Part shown: in pieces, positions 33,725-43,100 of the stretch
How the letters are laid out: every line of letters starts with the position of its first letter
Numbering within the stretch: position 1 is the stretch's first letter
NCBI RefSeq assembly: GCF_003675855.1
Contig: NZ_RCIH01000002.1
Coordinates: 319,654 to 383,653, forward strand
From: Halostella salina
Lineage (GTDB): Archaea > Halobacteriota > Halobacteria > Halobacteriales > Natronoarchaeaceae
Direction of reading: 5' to 3'
Length of the DNA stretch: 64,000 bases
Position numbers and translations under genes: made by a program
The notes under the pieces: model-generated
What the model saw: the letters and a program-made list of their open reading frames with translations, nothing else
Database searches by the model: none
What the model was told of the DNA's origin: nothing

Positions 33725-34906
33725 GTGAGTAACGACGACGAAACGGCTCCGATAGCCCCGGTTGACTGGGACCGGGTTGAGGGGTCCCGGTCCGTGCCCT
33801 GGCGGCTCGTCGCCCTGGTCGCCGGGCTGGGGGTGCTGGCGGCTGCGCGACTCCACTACGGCGAACACGGCGACCTGCTCATCGACTTCCCGTCCCGGCT
33901 CACCTGGGTGTACCGCGCGAGCCTCGTGGTGCTTGCGGTCATCGTCGTCCCGCCGCTCGTCCGCAGCCCGGAGCGGACGCGCCGCCGGTGGGAGCGGTTC
34001 AAGTCGAACCGCTTTGCCGTCGTCTGTCTCGCGTACCTCGCCGTGTACGTCCTGTTCGTGTTGCTCGGCCCGGTCTACGTCGAGCGTGTCCAGCTCGCGC
34101 TCGGGTACGGCCATCAGCCGCCGGCGTTCTTCACTGCGCCGTTTACCGGCGACTGCCTCGGCCCCGTCGTGGAGACGGGCGGGGGGCAGGTGTGCCGCGG
34201 GACGCTCAACTTCCCGCTCGGGTCGGCGCATATGGGGTACGACATGCGGGCGATCCTGTTCTGGGGGATGCGGACGACGTTCCAGGTGGCGGCGATCACC
34301 ACGGTTATCATGGTGCCGCTCGCGACCGCGGTCGGCGTCGTCAGCGGCTACGTCGGCGGCCGGGTCGATACGTTCCTGATGGGCTACGTCGACATTCAGC
34401 AGTCCGTCCCTGCGTTTGTCGTCTACATCATCCTCACGTTCGTCTACGGGCCGAACCTCCTGCTGCTGGTCGTCGTGTTCGGCCTGCTCTCCTGGGGGAG
34501 CATGGCCCGGCTCGTCCGGAGCGAGACGCTCCAGCGAACCGAGGAGTCGTACGTCGAGGCCGCCCGCGCCGCGGGCGTGAGCCACCTGACCGTCCTGCGG
34601 CGGCACGTCCTGCCGAACGTCTCGAACACGGTGCTGGTCGGGGCGACCCAGAAGATCCCGCAGATCGTCCTGATCGAGGCCGGCGTGACGTTCATCGCGC
34701 TCGGCGACACCGGGCGGTGGTACCCCTCCTTCGGGCAGACGCTCCGGGCCGGGCTCGACCCGGGCTTCTACTACTCCTCGCCCGGCGTGATGGACATGTG
34801 GTGGGTGTGGCTGTTCCCGGCGGTCATCCTGGCGGTGACCGTGATATCGATCAACGTCGTCGGCGACGCGCTGCGGGACGCGATCGACCCGCGGGGTGAC
34901 GCATGA
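33725..34906 (+). CDS. Dipeptide-type ABC transporter permease (DppC-like)
   Basis: 393 residues from GTG 33725 (MSNDDETAPIAPVDW); a GTG at 33713 would add four residues. The N terminus carries extra membrane segments (38-110) before the conserved permease core with GYDMRAILFWGMRTTFQVAA and the EAA loop ESYVEAARAAGVSHLTVLRR. The segment FTGDCLGPVVETGGGQVCRG, with two cysteines, is an external loop before the core. The longer N terminus is common in haloarchaeal DppC. The next gene overlaps by 4 bases (ATGA). Confidence 0.9.
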   Translation: MSNDDETAPIAPVDWDRVEGSRSVPWRLVALVAGLGVLAAARLHYGEHGDLLIDFPSRLTWVYRASLVVLAVIVVPPLVRSPERTRRRWERFKSNRFAVVCLAYLAVYVLFVLLGPVYVERVQLALGYGHQPPAFFTAPFTGDCLGPVVETGGGQVCRGTLNFPLGSAHMGYDMRAILFWGMRTTFQVAAITTVIMVPLATAVGVVSGYVGGRVDTFLMGYVDIQQSVPAFVVYIILTFVYGPNLLLLVVVFGLLSWGSMARLVRSETLQRTEESYVEAARAAGVSHLTVLRRHVLPNVSNTVLVGATQKIPQIVLIEAGVTFIALGDTGRWYPSFGQTLRAGLDPGFYYSSPGVMDMWWVWLFPAVILAVTVISINVVGDALRDAIDPRGDA

Positions 34907-35964
34907 CGCTGCTCTCCGTCTCGGACCTGACGGTGACGTTCGAGTCCGACCGCGGGACGGTCCGCGCCCTCGACGGCGTCGACTTCGAGGTCGAGCGCGG
35001 CGAGACGGTGTGTCTCGTCGGCGAGAGCGGATCCGGCAAGACCGTCGCCTGCGAGACGCTGACCCGCCTGCTGCCGTCGACGGCCGAAACCGACGGGACC
35101 GTGGCGTTCGACGGGCGGGACCTGCTGTCGGCCTCCGAGCGCGAGATCCGGTCGGTCCGCGGCGACCGGATCGCCCACGTCTTCCAGAACCCGCAGGGGG
35201 CGCTCGACCCCGTCTACACCGTCGGCGAACAGATCGCCGAGGCGATCCGGATCCACCGCGACGAATCGAGGTCGGCGGCGCGCAAGCGCGCCGTCTCCCT
35301 GCTGGACCGCGTCGGGATCCCCGACCCGGCCGAGCGCGTCGACGAGTACCCCCACGAGTTCTCCGGCGGGATGAAACAGCGGGCCGTCATCGCGATGGCG
35401 CTGGCGACCGACCCGGACGTGCTCGTCGCCGACGAGCCGACGACCGCCGTCGACGTGACGACGCAGGCCGGCATTCTGGAACTGCTCCGCGAACTCCAGG
35501 CCGAGCGCGGGATGGCCGTCGTGTTCGTCACGCACGACCTCGGCGTCGTCGCGCAGGTGGCCGACCGCGTCGTCGTCCTCTACGCCGGGAAGGTGATGGA
35601 ACGCGGGTCCGTCGGCGACCTGTTCGACGACCCGGCCCACCCCTACACCGATGCGCTGCTCGACTGCCTCCCGCGCCGCGGTCGGACCCCGGACCCGATC
35701 CCGGGCGACTTCCCGGACCCGACGGAGCCGCCGGACGGCTGCCGGTTCCACCCGCGCTGTCCGCACGCCGTCGACGAGTGCCGCGCCGGCGACCAGCCGC
35801 CGATCGTCGCCGCGGACGCACCCGATCACGTCGCCTCCTGCGTCCACTACGGCGAGGGTGGCGACCCGAGCGTGCTCGACGGCGACCACACGGCCCCCGC
35901 CGGCGACGCACCCGCGGATGGCGACGCACCCGACGCAGCCAGCGGGGTGAGCGACGATGAGTGA
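34903..35964 (+). CDS. Dipeptide-type ABC transporter ATP-binding protein (DppD-like)
   Basis: 353 residues. Walker A VGESGSGKTV (about 36-45), Q-loop FQNPQGALDPV, signature EFSGGMKQRAVIAMAL, Walker B VLVADEPTTAVDVT and switch His in VTHDLGVV are complete. The C-terminal oligopeptide extension contains CRFHPRCPHAVDEC and SCVHY. The last 35 residues are a low-complexity Asp/Ala/Gly tail. It overlaps dppC by 4 and dppF by 8 bases, so translation is coupled. Confidence 0.93.
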   Translation: MTLLSVSDLTVTFESDRGTVRALDGVDFEVERGETVCLVGESGSGKTVACETLTRLLPSTAETDGTVAFDGRDLLSASEREIRSVRGDRIAHVFQNPQGALDPVYTVGEQIAEAIRIHRDESRSAARKRAVSLLDRVGIPDPAERVDEYPHEFSGGMKQRAVIAMALATDPDVLVADEPTTAVDVTTQAGILELLRELQAERGMAVVFVTHDLGVVAQVADRVVVLYAGKVMERGSVGDLFDDPAHPYTDALLDCLPRRGRTPDPIPGDFPDPTEPPDGCRFHPRCPHAVDECRAGDQPPIVAADAPDHVASCVHYGEGGDPSVLDGDHTAPAGDAPADGDAPDAASGVSDDE

Positions 35965-37252
35965 CCCCCTGCTGTCGGTTCGGAACCTGAAGCGACACTA
36001 CCCGATCCGGTCCGGGTGGCTGAACCGGGTGACAGGCCACGTCCGGGCTGTCGACGGCGTCGACTTCGACCTCCGGCGCGGCGAGACGCTGGGCGTGGTC
36101 GGCGAGTCCGGCTGCGGCAAGTCGACGGTCGCGCGCTCGGTGCTCGGGCTGGAACCGCCGACCGAGGGAACCGTCGCGTTCGACGGACTGGACCTCGCCG
36201 ACCACTCCCGCGGGGAGCGGTCGGAGTTCCGCCGGCGAGCCGGGATCGTGTTCCAGGACCCCACGTCGAGTTTCGACCCGCGGATGACGGTCGGCGAGTC
36301 CGTTGCCGAGCCGATGGCCGCCCACGGCCTCGGCGAGGAGCGACGGGCGGAGCGCGTCGACACGCTGCTCGAAACCGTCGGACTCGCCCCGGCGGACGGC
36401 GACCGCTACCCCCACGAACTCTCGGGCGGGCAGAAACAGCGGGCGGCGCTGGCGCGGGCGCTGTCGCTCTCGCCCGACCTGCTCGTGCTGGACGAGCCGG
36501 TGAGCGCGCTCGACGTGTCGGTGCAGGCGGAGATCCTCGCGCTCGTCGCGGAACTGCAGGAGGCGTTCGACCTGGCGGTCCTGCTCGTCAGCCACGACAT
36601 GAGCGTCGTCTCGCAGCTCTGTGACCGCGTCGCGGTGATGTACCTCGGCGAGATCGTCGAGCGCGGCCCGGCCGACGCGCTGTTCGACGACCCGGCCCAC
36701 CCCTACACCGAGGCGCTGCTGTCGGCCGTCCCCTCGCCGGATCCGAACGACCGGCTCGACGACGCCGCGCTCGACGGCGAGGTCCCCGACCCCTCGGACC
36801 CGCCGAGCGGCTGCCGGTTCCACACGCGCTGCCCGTCGGTGATCCCGCCGGACGACGCCGCGGTCGACGACGACGTGTTCCGCGCCGCGTTCTCCCTCCG
36901 CGTCGCGCTCCGGGACGGCAACGTCGGCGCGCGGTCGGTCCGGGAGCGCCTCGCCGGCGACGGCGACCCCGACGACGTGGCCGATTCGGCCGTTCGCGAG
37001 GCGCTCCGCGAGGCGTACGACCTCCCGCCGGAACTCGACGCTGACCCGGCGGAACGCGCCCTCGCCGAGGCGCTCGACGCGGCGGCCTCCGGCGACGCCG
37101 ACGCGGCCGCCGAGCGGCTCGCCGACCGGTTCCACAGCGTCTGCGAGCGCGAGTCGCCCGGCCAGCACGACGTCGACGGCCACGCCGTCGCCTGCCACCT
37201 CCACCGGGCGGAGCGCGGCGCTGAGCCGGTGTCCGGGAACGCCCGTCACTGA
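35957..37252 (+). CDS. Dipeptide-type ABC transporter ATP-binding protein (DppF-like)
   Basis: 431 residues, longer than the usual 320-340. Walker [12 protein letters not shown]-loop [11 protein letters not shown], signature [16 protein letters not shown], Walker [15 protein letters not shown] and VSHDMSVV are intact. As in the ATPase at the window start, about 110 mostly charged residues are inserted in the C-terminal peptide-transport extension between CRFHTRCP and [16 protein letters not shown], a common haloarchaeal DppF feature. Last gene of the dppCDF unit; no solute-binding protein gene lies nearby. Confidence 0.93.
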   Translation: MSDPLLSVRNLKRHYPIRSGWLNRVTGHVRAVDGVDFDLRRGETLGVVGESGCGKSTVARSVLGLEPPTEGTVAFDGLDLADHSRGERSEFRRRAGIVFQDPTSSFDPRMTVGESVAEPMAAHGLGEERRAERVDTLLETVGLAPADGDRYPHELSGGQKQRAALARALSLSPDLLVLDEPVSALDVSVQAEILALVAELQEAFDLAVLLVSHDMSVVSQLCDRVAVMYLGEIVERGPADALFDDPAHPYTEALLSAVPSPDPNDRLDDAALDGEVPDPSDPPSGCRFHTRCPSVIPPDDAAVDDDVFRAAFSLRVALRDGNVGARSVRERLAGDGDPDDVADSAVREALREAYDLPPELDADPAERALAEALDAAASGDADAAAERLADRFHSVCERESPGQHDVDGHAVACHLHRAERGAEPVSGNARH

Positions 37253-37403
37253 CGAGGCCTCCGCGTCTGCACCCTGTTTCGGATTCACGGCCTTAGAACT
37301 GCTTTTGAACTTTCTAAGCGAGTTTGAAATCCCGCTAAATCCGGGGCAACCATCTTAAGCACCGGGGCGGTTTATGTATCGAGGGCCCGACCTATCGCCT
37401 GTC

Positions 37404-38090
37404 ATGCACCGTAGCAAGCTGTTCGCACTGGTTGGCGTCGCCGTGTTGATACTGTCGGCCGTCGGGCCGGCGGCGGCCGCGACGGGCGGGTCGGCCGATG
37501 TCGCGACGACATCCGATGCCGTGTCGGTGTCCACGTTCGCGGACGACAACGAGACGGACGACGACAACGAGACGATCGATGAGAACGAGACGATCGATGG
37601 GAACGAAACCGCCGAAGACAACGAGACGGACGACGACAACGAGACCGTCGAGAACGACACCGACGGGAACGTCAGCGAGTCGTTCGGGGCGGAGGTGTCC
37701 GCCTTTATCGCGAGCCTCGACGACACCAACTCGTCCGAGCCGCGAGGGCTCCTGATCGCCGAGTTCGTCCTGGCGAACAACCCGGGCAACGCGCCGGACC
37801 ACGCCGGCCCGCCGCCCCACGCGGGGCCGGGCGGCGATGACGACGGCAACGAGACGGACGACGAACGCGGCCCGCCGGAGCACGCGGGCGGCGACGATGA
37901 CGAGGAAGAAGAGGAAGAGGAAGCTGACGACGAGGAAGAAGAGGACGAAGAGGAAGAGGAAGAGGAAGAGGAAGAGGAAGAGGAAGCTGACGACGACGAG
38001 GAAGAGGAAGAAGAGGAAGAAGACGAGGAGGACGACGATGACGACGACGGCGGACCGGGCAACGGGAACGGCAACGGTCCCGACAACTGA
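37404..38090 (+). CDS. Secreted, glycosylation-rich acidic protein with poly-Glu tract
   Basis: 228 residues from the ATG at 37404. The signal peptide is LFALVGVAVLILSAVGPAAA (about residues 5-24). Then follow ten N-glycosylation sequons, eight of them packed between residues 50 and 95 in NET/NDT/NVS repeats. A short folded-looking segment (VSAFIASLDDTNSSEPRG, LLIAEFVLANNPG) precedes a Pro/Gly/His stretch, a long Glu/Asp run (about 165-215) and a GNGNGNG tail. Probably exported and heavily glycosylated; a surface or cation-binding role is possible. A TATA-like GGTTTATGTATC at about 37369-37380 lies upstream. Confidence 0.75.
   Translation: MHRSKLFALVGVAVLILSAVGPAAAATGGSADVATTSDAVSVSTFADDNETDDDNETIDENETIDGNETAEDNETDDDNETVENDTDGNVSESFGAEVSAFIASLDDTNSSEPRGLLIAEFVLANNPGNAPDHAGPPPHAGPGGDDDGNETDDERGPPEHAGGDDDEEEEEEEADDEEEEDEEEEEEEEEEEEEADDDEEEEEEEEDEEDDDDDDGGPGNGNGNGPDN
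37895..38048 (+). repeat. GAA/GAG trinucleotide tract encoding poly-Glu/Asp
   Basis: About 150 bases of nearly pure GAA, GAG and GAC/GAT codons inside the secreted protein gene, with internal near-copies (GAAGAGGAAGAGGAAGAGGA). Such tracts are prone to length change by slippage in multiples of three. Confidence 0.8.
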
Positions 38091-38224
38091 CGACGGGTAG
38101 CGCGGTAGCGACTCGCTTTTTCGCCCCGTTTCGACGACAGCCACGGCGTCGTCCGCCGCGGGCGGCGTCGTGTCCGGCGGCGCGCTTCGGTAGCGTTTTC
38201 CCGCCGGTCGACCACGTGTTCACC

Positions 38225-39511
38225 ATGACAGACGGCTATCCGCCCATCACCGAGCAGCTGTCCGACGCGGACGCTGCCCGGGAGGAGGGCCGCCGGAAGA
38301 TGGACTGGGCGCGCCAGCACATGCCGATCCTCGCCGAACTGCGCGAGTCGTTCGTCGACGAGCAGCCGCTCGCGGGCCAGCGGATCGGGATGGCGATGCA
38401 CGTCGAGGCCAAGACCGCCTGCCTCGTCGAACTGCTCGCCGACGGCGGCGCGGAGGTGGCCATCACCGGCTGCAACCCGCTGTCGACCCACGACGACGTG
38501 AGCGCGGCGCTGGACGCCCACGACTCGATCACCAGCTACGCGAAGCGGGAGGTCGACGACGAGGAGTACTACGCCGCCATCGAGGCCGTCATCGACCACG
38601 AGCCGACGCTGACCGTCGACGACGGGATGGACATGGTCGCGGCGATCCACGACGACTACCCCGAGCTGATCGACTCCATCGTCGGCGGCTGCGAGGAGAC
38701 GACGACGGGCGTCCACCGGCTGCGCGCGATGGACGAGGACGGGGCGCTGGAGTACCCCGTCTTCGCCGTCAACGACACGCCGATGAAGCGGCTGTTCGAC
38801 AACGTCCACGGCACCGGCGAGTCGTCGCTGGCGAACATCGCCATGACGACGAACCTCTCGTGGGCCGGCAAGAACGTCGTCGTCGCGGGCTACGGCGACT
38901 GCGGCCGCGGCGTCGCCAAGAAGGCGTCGGGCCAGAACGCGAACGTCATCGTCACCGAGGTCGAACCCCGCCGCGCGCTGGAGGCGCACATGGAGGGGTA
39001 CGACGTGATGCCGATGGCCGAGGCCGCCGAAATCGGGGACGTGTTCCTCACGACGACGGGCAACCGCGACGTGGTCACCGAGGAGCACTTCCCGGAGATG
39101 AAAGACGGCGTCCTGCTGGCCAACGCCGGCCACTTCGACGTGGAGGTCGACCTCGATGCGCTGTCGGATCTCGCCGTCGCCGAGCGCGAGGCCCGCGACG
39201 GCGTCCGCGAGTACGAGATGGCCGACGGCCGCCGCCTCAACGTGCTCGCCGAGGGTCGCCTCGTCAACCTCGCCGGCCCAATCGCGCTCGGTCACCCCGT
39301 CGAAGTGATGGACCAGAGCTTCGGCGTGCAGGCGGTCTGCGTCCGCGAACTGATCGAGAACCCCGACGCCTACGACGCCGGCGTCCACGAGGTGCCCGAC
39401 GAACTCGACCGCGAGGTCGCCGAGGTGAAACTCGCGGCCGAGGGCGTCGAGTACGACGACCTCACCGACGACCAGCGCGAGTACATGGACTCCTGGCAGC
39501 ACGGCACGTAG
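38225..39511 (+). CDS. ahcY: Adenosylhomocysteinase (S-adenosylhomocysteine hydrolase)
   Basis: Splits S-adenosylhomocysteine into homocysteine and adenosine, removing the inhibitor of methyltransferases. 428 residues from the ATG at 38225. Present are MAMHVEAKTACLVELL, GCNPLSTHDDVSAAL, GCEETTTGVHRL, the NAD-binding AGYGDCGRGVAKKASG (about 220-235), FLTTTGNRDVVTEEH and the C-terminal LAAEGVEYDDLT ... QREYMDSWQHGT. The shorter archaeal/Thermotoga-type length is normal. Functionally linked to the deaminase at 31297. Confidence 0.96.
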   Translation: MTDGYPPITEQLSDADAAREEGRRKMDWARQHMPILAELRESFVDEQPLAGQRIGMAMHVEAKTACLVELLADGGAEVAITGCNPLSTHDDVSAALDAHDSITSYAKREVDDEEYYAAIEAVIDHEPTLTVDDGMDMVAAIHDDYPELIDSIVGGCEETTTGVHRLRAMDEDGALEYPVFAVNDTPMKRLFDNVHGTGESSLANIAMTTNLSWAGKNVVVAGYGDCGRGVAKKASGQNANVIVTEVEPRRALEAHMEGYDVMPMAEAAEIGDVFLTTTGNRDVVTEEHFPEMKDGVLLANAGHFDVEVDLDALSDLAVAEREARDGVREYEMADGRRLNVLAEGRLVNLAGPIALGHPVEVMDQSFGVQAVCVRELIENPDAYDAGVHEVPDELDREVAEVKLAAEGVEYDDLTDDQREYMDSWQHGT

Positions 39512-39545
39512 CTCGCCAGAAGTTCGGACGCGCCAGGCCTCGTTT

Positions 39546-39707
39546 TCACCGCTGCACGTCGACCGTCAGGTCGGACTGCACCCAGGCGTGTTCGTTCTCG
39601 GGGTCGGCGATCATGCTGACCCGGGTGTCGTCGAGGTCGTACTCCTCGTAGGTGGCTCTGACGCGCGGCTGGGAGACCGGTGCGGAAGTGGACTCGCCGC
39701 CGGTCAT
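39546..39707 (-). CDS. 53-residue conserved haloarchaeal protein
   Basis: Begins MTGGESTSAPVSQPRVRATY and contains EEYDLDDTRVSMIADPENEH then AWVQSDLTVDVQR. Its ATG overlaps the stop of the HalOD1 gene by 4 bases (TCAT on the forward strand), so it is the second gene of that small operon. I recall this as a haloarchaeal small DUF (DUF7331-like). Function unknown; linkage with HalOD1 suggests a signalling or regulatory role. Confidence 0.7.
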   Translation of the reverse strand: MTGGESTSAPVSQPRVRATYEEYDLDDTRVSMIADPENEHAWVQSDLTVDVQR

Positions 39708-39973
39708 GCTTCGATGGCGACCTCGCCGCCGTCGTAGCTGGTCCCGTCGACGGTGACCGTCCCGTCGGCGTGGACGACGATGCGCCGCCCGTCGTGTTCG
39801 AACTCGACGTACGTCGTGGCCGTGCTTTCGACGAGCGTGTCGAGCGCCTCCGGGTCGATGACGGTGTACAGCGGCGGGTCGAGCGTCCGTGGGTCGGTCC
39901 CCGCGGCCCGTGCGAGCGCCGCGACCACGCGCTTGCTGACGGCCTCGGACTCGGTTGGTGCCTCTGACACCAT
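39704..39973 (-). CDS. HalOD1 output-domain protein
   Basis: 89 residues from the ATG at 39973; an ATG two codons upstream is also possible. The body (VSKRVVAALARAAGTDPRTL, PPLYTVIDPEALDTLV, YVEFEHDGRRIVVHADGTV) matches HalOD1, a haloarchaeal domain usually found as the output module of two-component response regulators; here it stands alone. Coupled to the 53-residue gene. A palindrome containing its TATA box lies at 40006-40021. Confidence 0.8.
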   Translation of the reverse strand: MVSEAPTESEAVSKRVVAALARAAGTDPRTLDPPLYTVIDPEALDTLVESTATTYVEFEHDGRRIVVHADGTVTVDGTSYDGGEVAIEA

Positions 39974-40005
39974 ACGCATACGACGCCGCCGACCGGTATC
40001 CGTCT

Positions 40006-40021
40006 AACCGGTATACTGGTT
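40006..40021. promoter_or_regulatory. Palindrome over the TATA box of the HalOD1 gene
   Basis: AACCGGTATACTGGTT is a 16-base palindrome with one mismatched pair. It lies 33-48 bases upstream of the HalOD1 start and contains the only TATA-like sequence (GTATAC). A repressor bound here would block TBP. Confidence 0.45.
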
Positions 40022-40140
40022 AATCGGATCATTCATCCGACACAATACGTATAGCCCTCGTCGGTATCCGGTCGGCCGTCCCCGTGGCTTCCGGCCGCGA
40101 AACCTTTGTGGATCGGTACCAATGATCAACTAACTAAGCA

Positions 40141-43100
40141 ATGACCGGGGGTGCATCCGGGACCGACCGTGTCCAGCGGGCGCTCGAACGGCTCGCCGAC
40201 GGGGAGACGGCCGTCGACCTTCCGGACGACGCCGAGGGGGAACGGGGGGAGCTGTTCGCGGCCGTCGACGCGGTCGCGGCCCGACTCCGCGAGGCGGACC
40301 GCGCCCGCCGCATCGCAGCGGACCGGGCAGCTGCGCTGTTCGAACGCGGCTCCGACCCCGTAGCGCGCGTGGCCGTCGACGATGGTCCGCGAGTCGCCGC
40401 GGGCAACGAGGCGTTCGCCGAGGTGTTCGGCGAGGCGGCCGGCGCGCCGCTCGGCGACTGTCTGGCCGAGCGCGCGGACGACGTCGCGGAGCGCGTCGTC
40501 GGGGGTGAGCCGGTCGAACGCGACCTTCAGGTGGCGACTGCGGCCGGCGTCGCCGAGGCCCGGTTCGAGTTCGTGCCGGCCGGCGACGACGAGGGGTACG
40601 CCGTCTTCGCTGACCTCGTCGACCCCGGCGAGCGCGCGGGAAGCGAGCGCCGCCGAACGCTGTACGAGGTGACCTCCGACCCGTCGCTGTCGAGCACGGA
40701 GAAGATAGACCGCTTGCTGACGCTCGGCTGTGAGTGGTTCGACGTGGACAACGCCTACCTCAGCCGGATCGACGCGGACACCGGGCAGTACCGGGTCGAG
40801 CGCGCGGTCGGCGACGAGTTCGTCGACGTGGGCTCCGAGATCAGCCTCTCGAAGACGTTCTGCCGGCGTGCGATCGACTCGGCGGACATCCTCGGTATCT
40901 ACGACGCCGTCGCGGAGGGGTTCTCGGACGACCGGGGCTACGCCGAGAGCGGCATCGCGTGTTACATCGGCGGCCGCGTGACCGTCGACGACGAGCTGTA
41001 CGGGACGTTCTGCTTCTTCGACGACGACCCCAAGGGGACGCCGTTCACGGCCGTGGAGCGGACGCTCGTCGACCTGATGGCCCGCTGGGTGAGCTACGAA
41101 CTGGAGCGCCGGGAGCGCGAGCGCGAACTCGGGCTCCAGGACCGCGCGATGGCGGCGGCACCGGTCGGTATCACCATCGCGGACGCGACCGACCCCGACC
41201 ACCCCGTCGTGTACGCGAACGAGCGGTTCGAGACCATCACCGGCTACGACGCCGCGGAGATCCGTGAGGAGAGTCAGGACCGGCTCTACGGCCCGGACCC
41301 GGACCCCGCCGCGGCGGAACTGCTCGACGCCCGCGGCACGCCGGCGTCGACCGACGCGACGGTGCGACATTACCGGCGGGACGGCGAGGCGTTCTGGGCA
41401 CACGTCCGGCAGGCGCCGGTTCTGGACGAGGACGGCGCGGTCACGCACGTCGTCACGTTCCGCGAGGACGTGACCGAGCGCGTGCGCGACGAGCGCCGGC
41501 TGGAGGCGCTCGTCGAGAACACGGACAACCCCATCTACATCAAGGACCGGGACGGCGTCTACCAGTGGGCCAACGAGGCGACCGCGCGCGTGTTCGGCCT
41601 CGACCGGGAGGCGGTGGTCGGGGCGACGGACGCGGACCTGTTCGACGCGGCGAGCGCCGAGACCATCCGCGAGGTCGACCGGCGCGTCGTCGAGACCGGC
41701 GAGCACGTCACGCGGGAGACGGAGACGACTATCGACGGCGAGCGCCGGGTCTGGCTGAACAACAAGTACCCCTACCGGAACGAGGCCGGCGAGGTGGTCG
41801 GGATTATGGGGATCAGCCAGGACATCACCGAGCGCCACCGGCGGGAGCGCGCGCTCGCGACCCTCCACGACGCCACCCGGGAACTGCTCACCGTCGAGAC
41901 GGAGTCCGGGGCCGCCGACCTCGTCGTCTCGGCGACCGGCGACGTGCTCGGGGACGCCGCCCTGGCGTTCCACCGGTTCGACCCGGCCGGGAACGAACTC
42001 GTCCCGACCGCGGCGACCGACGGCTTCGCGGACGGCGACCCACCGGCGCTCGTCGTCGGGGGCGACGCCGCGCCGTGGTCGTGTTTCCTCGACGGGGACC
42101 CCCGAGAGTTCGACGACCCGGCTGCGGTCGCGGCGGGGTGGACGCCGCCGAACGACGCCGACGGGGGGCTGCTCGTGCCGGTCGGGGAGCACGGCCTGTT
42201 CGTCGTGGCGACGCCGGACGCCCCGCTCGCCGAATCCCGGCGGCGACTGGTCGAAACCGCGGCGGCCAGCGCGGAGGCCGCCTTCGACCGGCTGGACAGC
42301 GAGGCCGACCTCCGCGAGCGCGAGGCGCAACTGGCCGAGCGCAACGAGCGCCTCGAACGGCAGGCGCAGGTGACCGACATCATGCGCACCATCAACCAGT
42401 CGCTGGTCGCCGCGGAGAGCCAGGACGCCGTCGAGACCGCCGTCTGCGAGGGGCTGGCGGGGGCGGCCGGCCTTCGCTTTGCCTGGATCGGCGGCTGGGA
42501 CGCCGACGACGGTCGGCTCGTCCCCCGGACGTGGGCGGGCGACGGCGGGGGCTATCTCGACGCCGTGTCGCTACGCGCCGACCGGCAGGAGCCGGCCGTC
42601 GTCACCGCCCGCGAGGCGGAACCGACGGCGGTGGAGACGGTCGCGGACCGCGTCACCGCCGAGGAGTGGCGCGAGCACGCCGCCGGGAGCGGCTTCGCCG
42701 CGGCGCTCGCGGTGCCGCTCGCCGTCGACGACCACGGGCACGGCGTCCTCGCGGTGTACGCCGACGACCCCGGCGCGTTCGGGGAGCTCGAGGTGGACGT
42801 GTTCCGGGAACTCGGCGAGACCATCGCCGACGCCCTCGAAGCCGTCGCCGTCCGGGAGGCGCTCCACGCCGACACGTACGTCGAACTGGAGCTGTCGGTG
42901 ACGGCGGACGAGTCGGTCCTCGCGCGACTGCAGGCGGCGACCGGTGGCCGGGTCGCGTACGAGGGGTCGTCCGGCCGCGCCGGCGACGCCTCGGAGCTGT
43001 TCGTCTCGGTGGCCGACGCCGAGCCGGACGCCGTCGCGGACGCGCTCGACGACCTCGTGGCGGTCACCGACCACCGACACGTGGCGAGTTCGGAGGCGGG

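Noticed and set aside
37895-38048. Repeat tract considered as a CRISPR-like or tandem-repeat array
   Set aside because: It is a simple GAA/GAG codon tract in frame within a coding sequence; there are no spacers.
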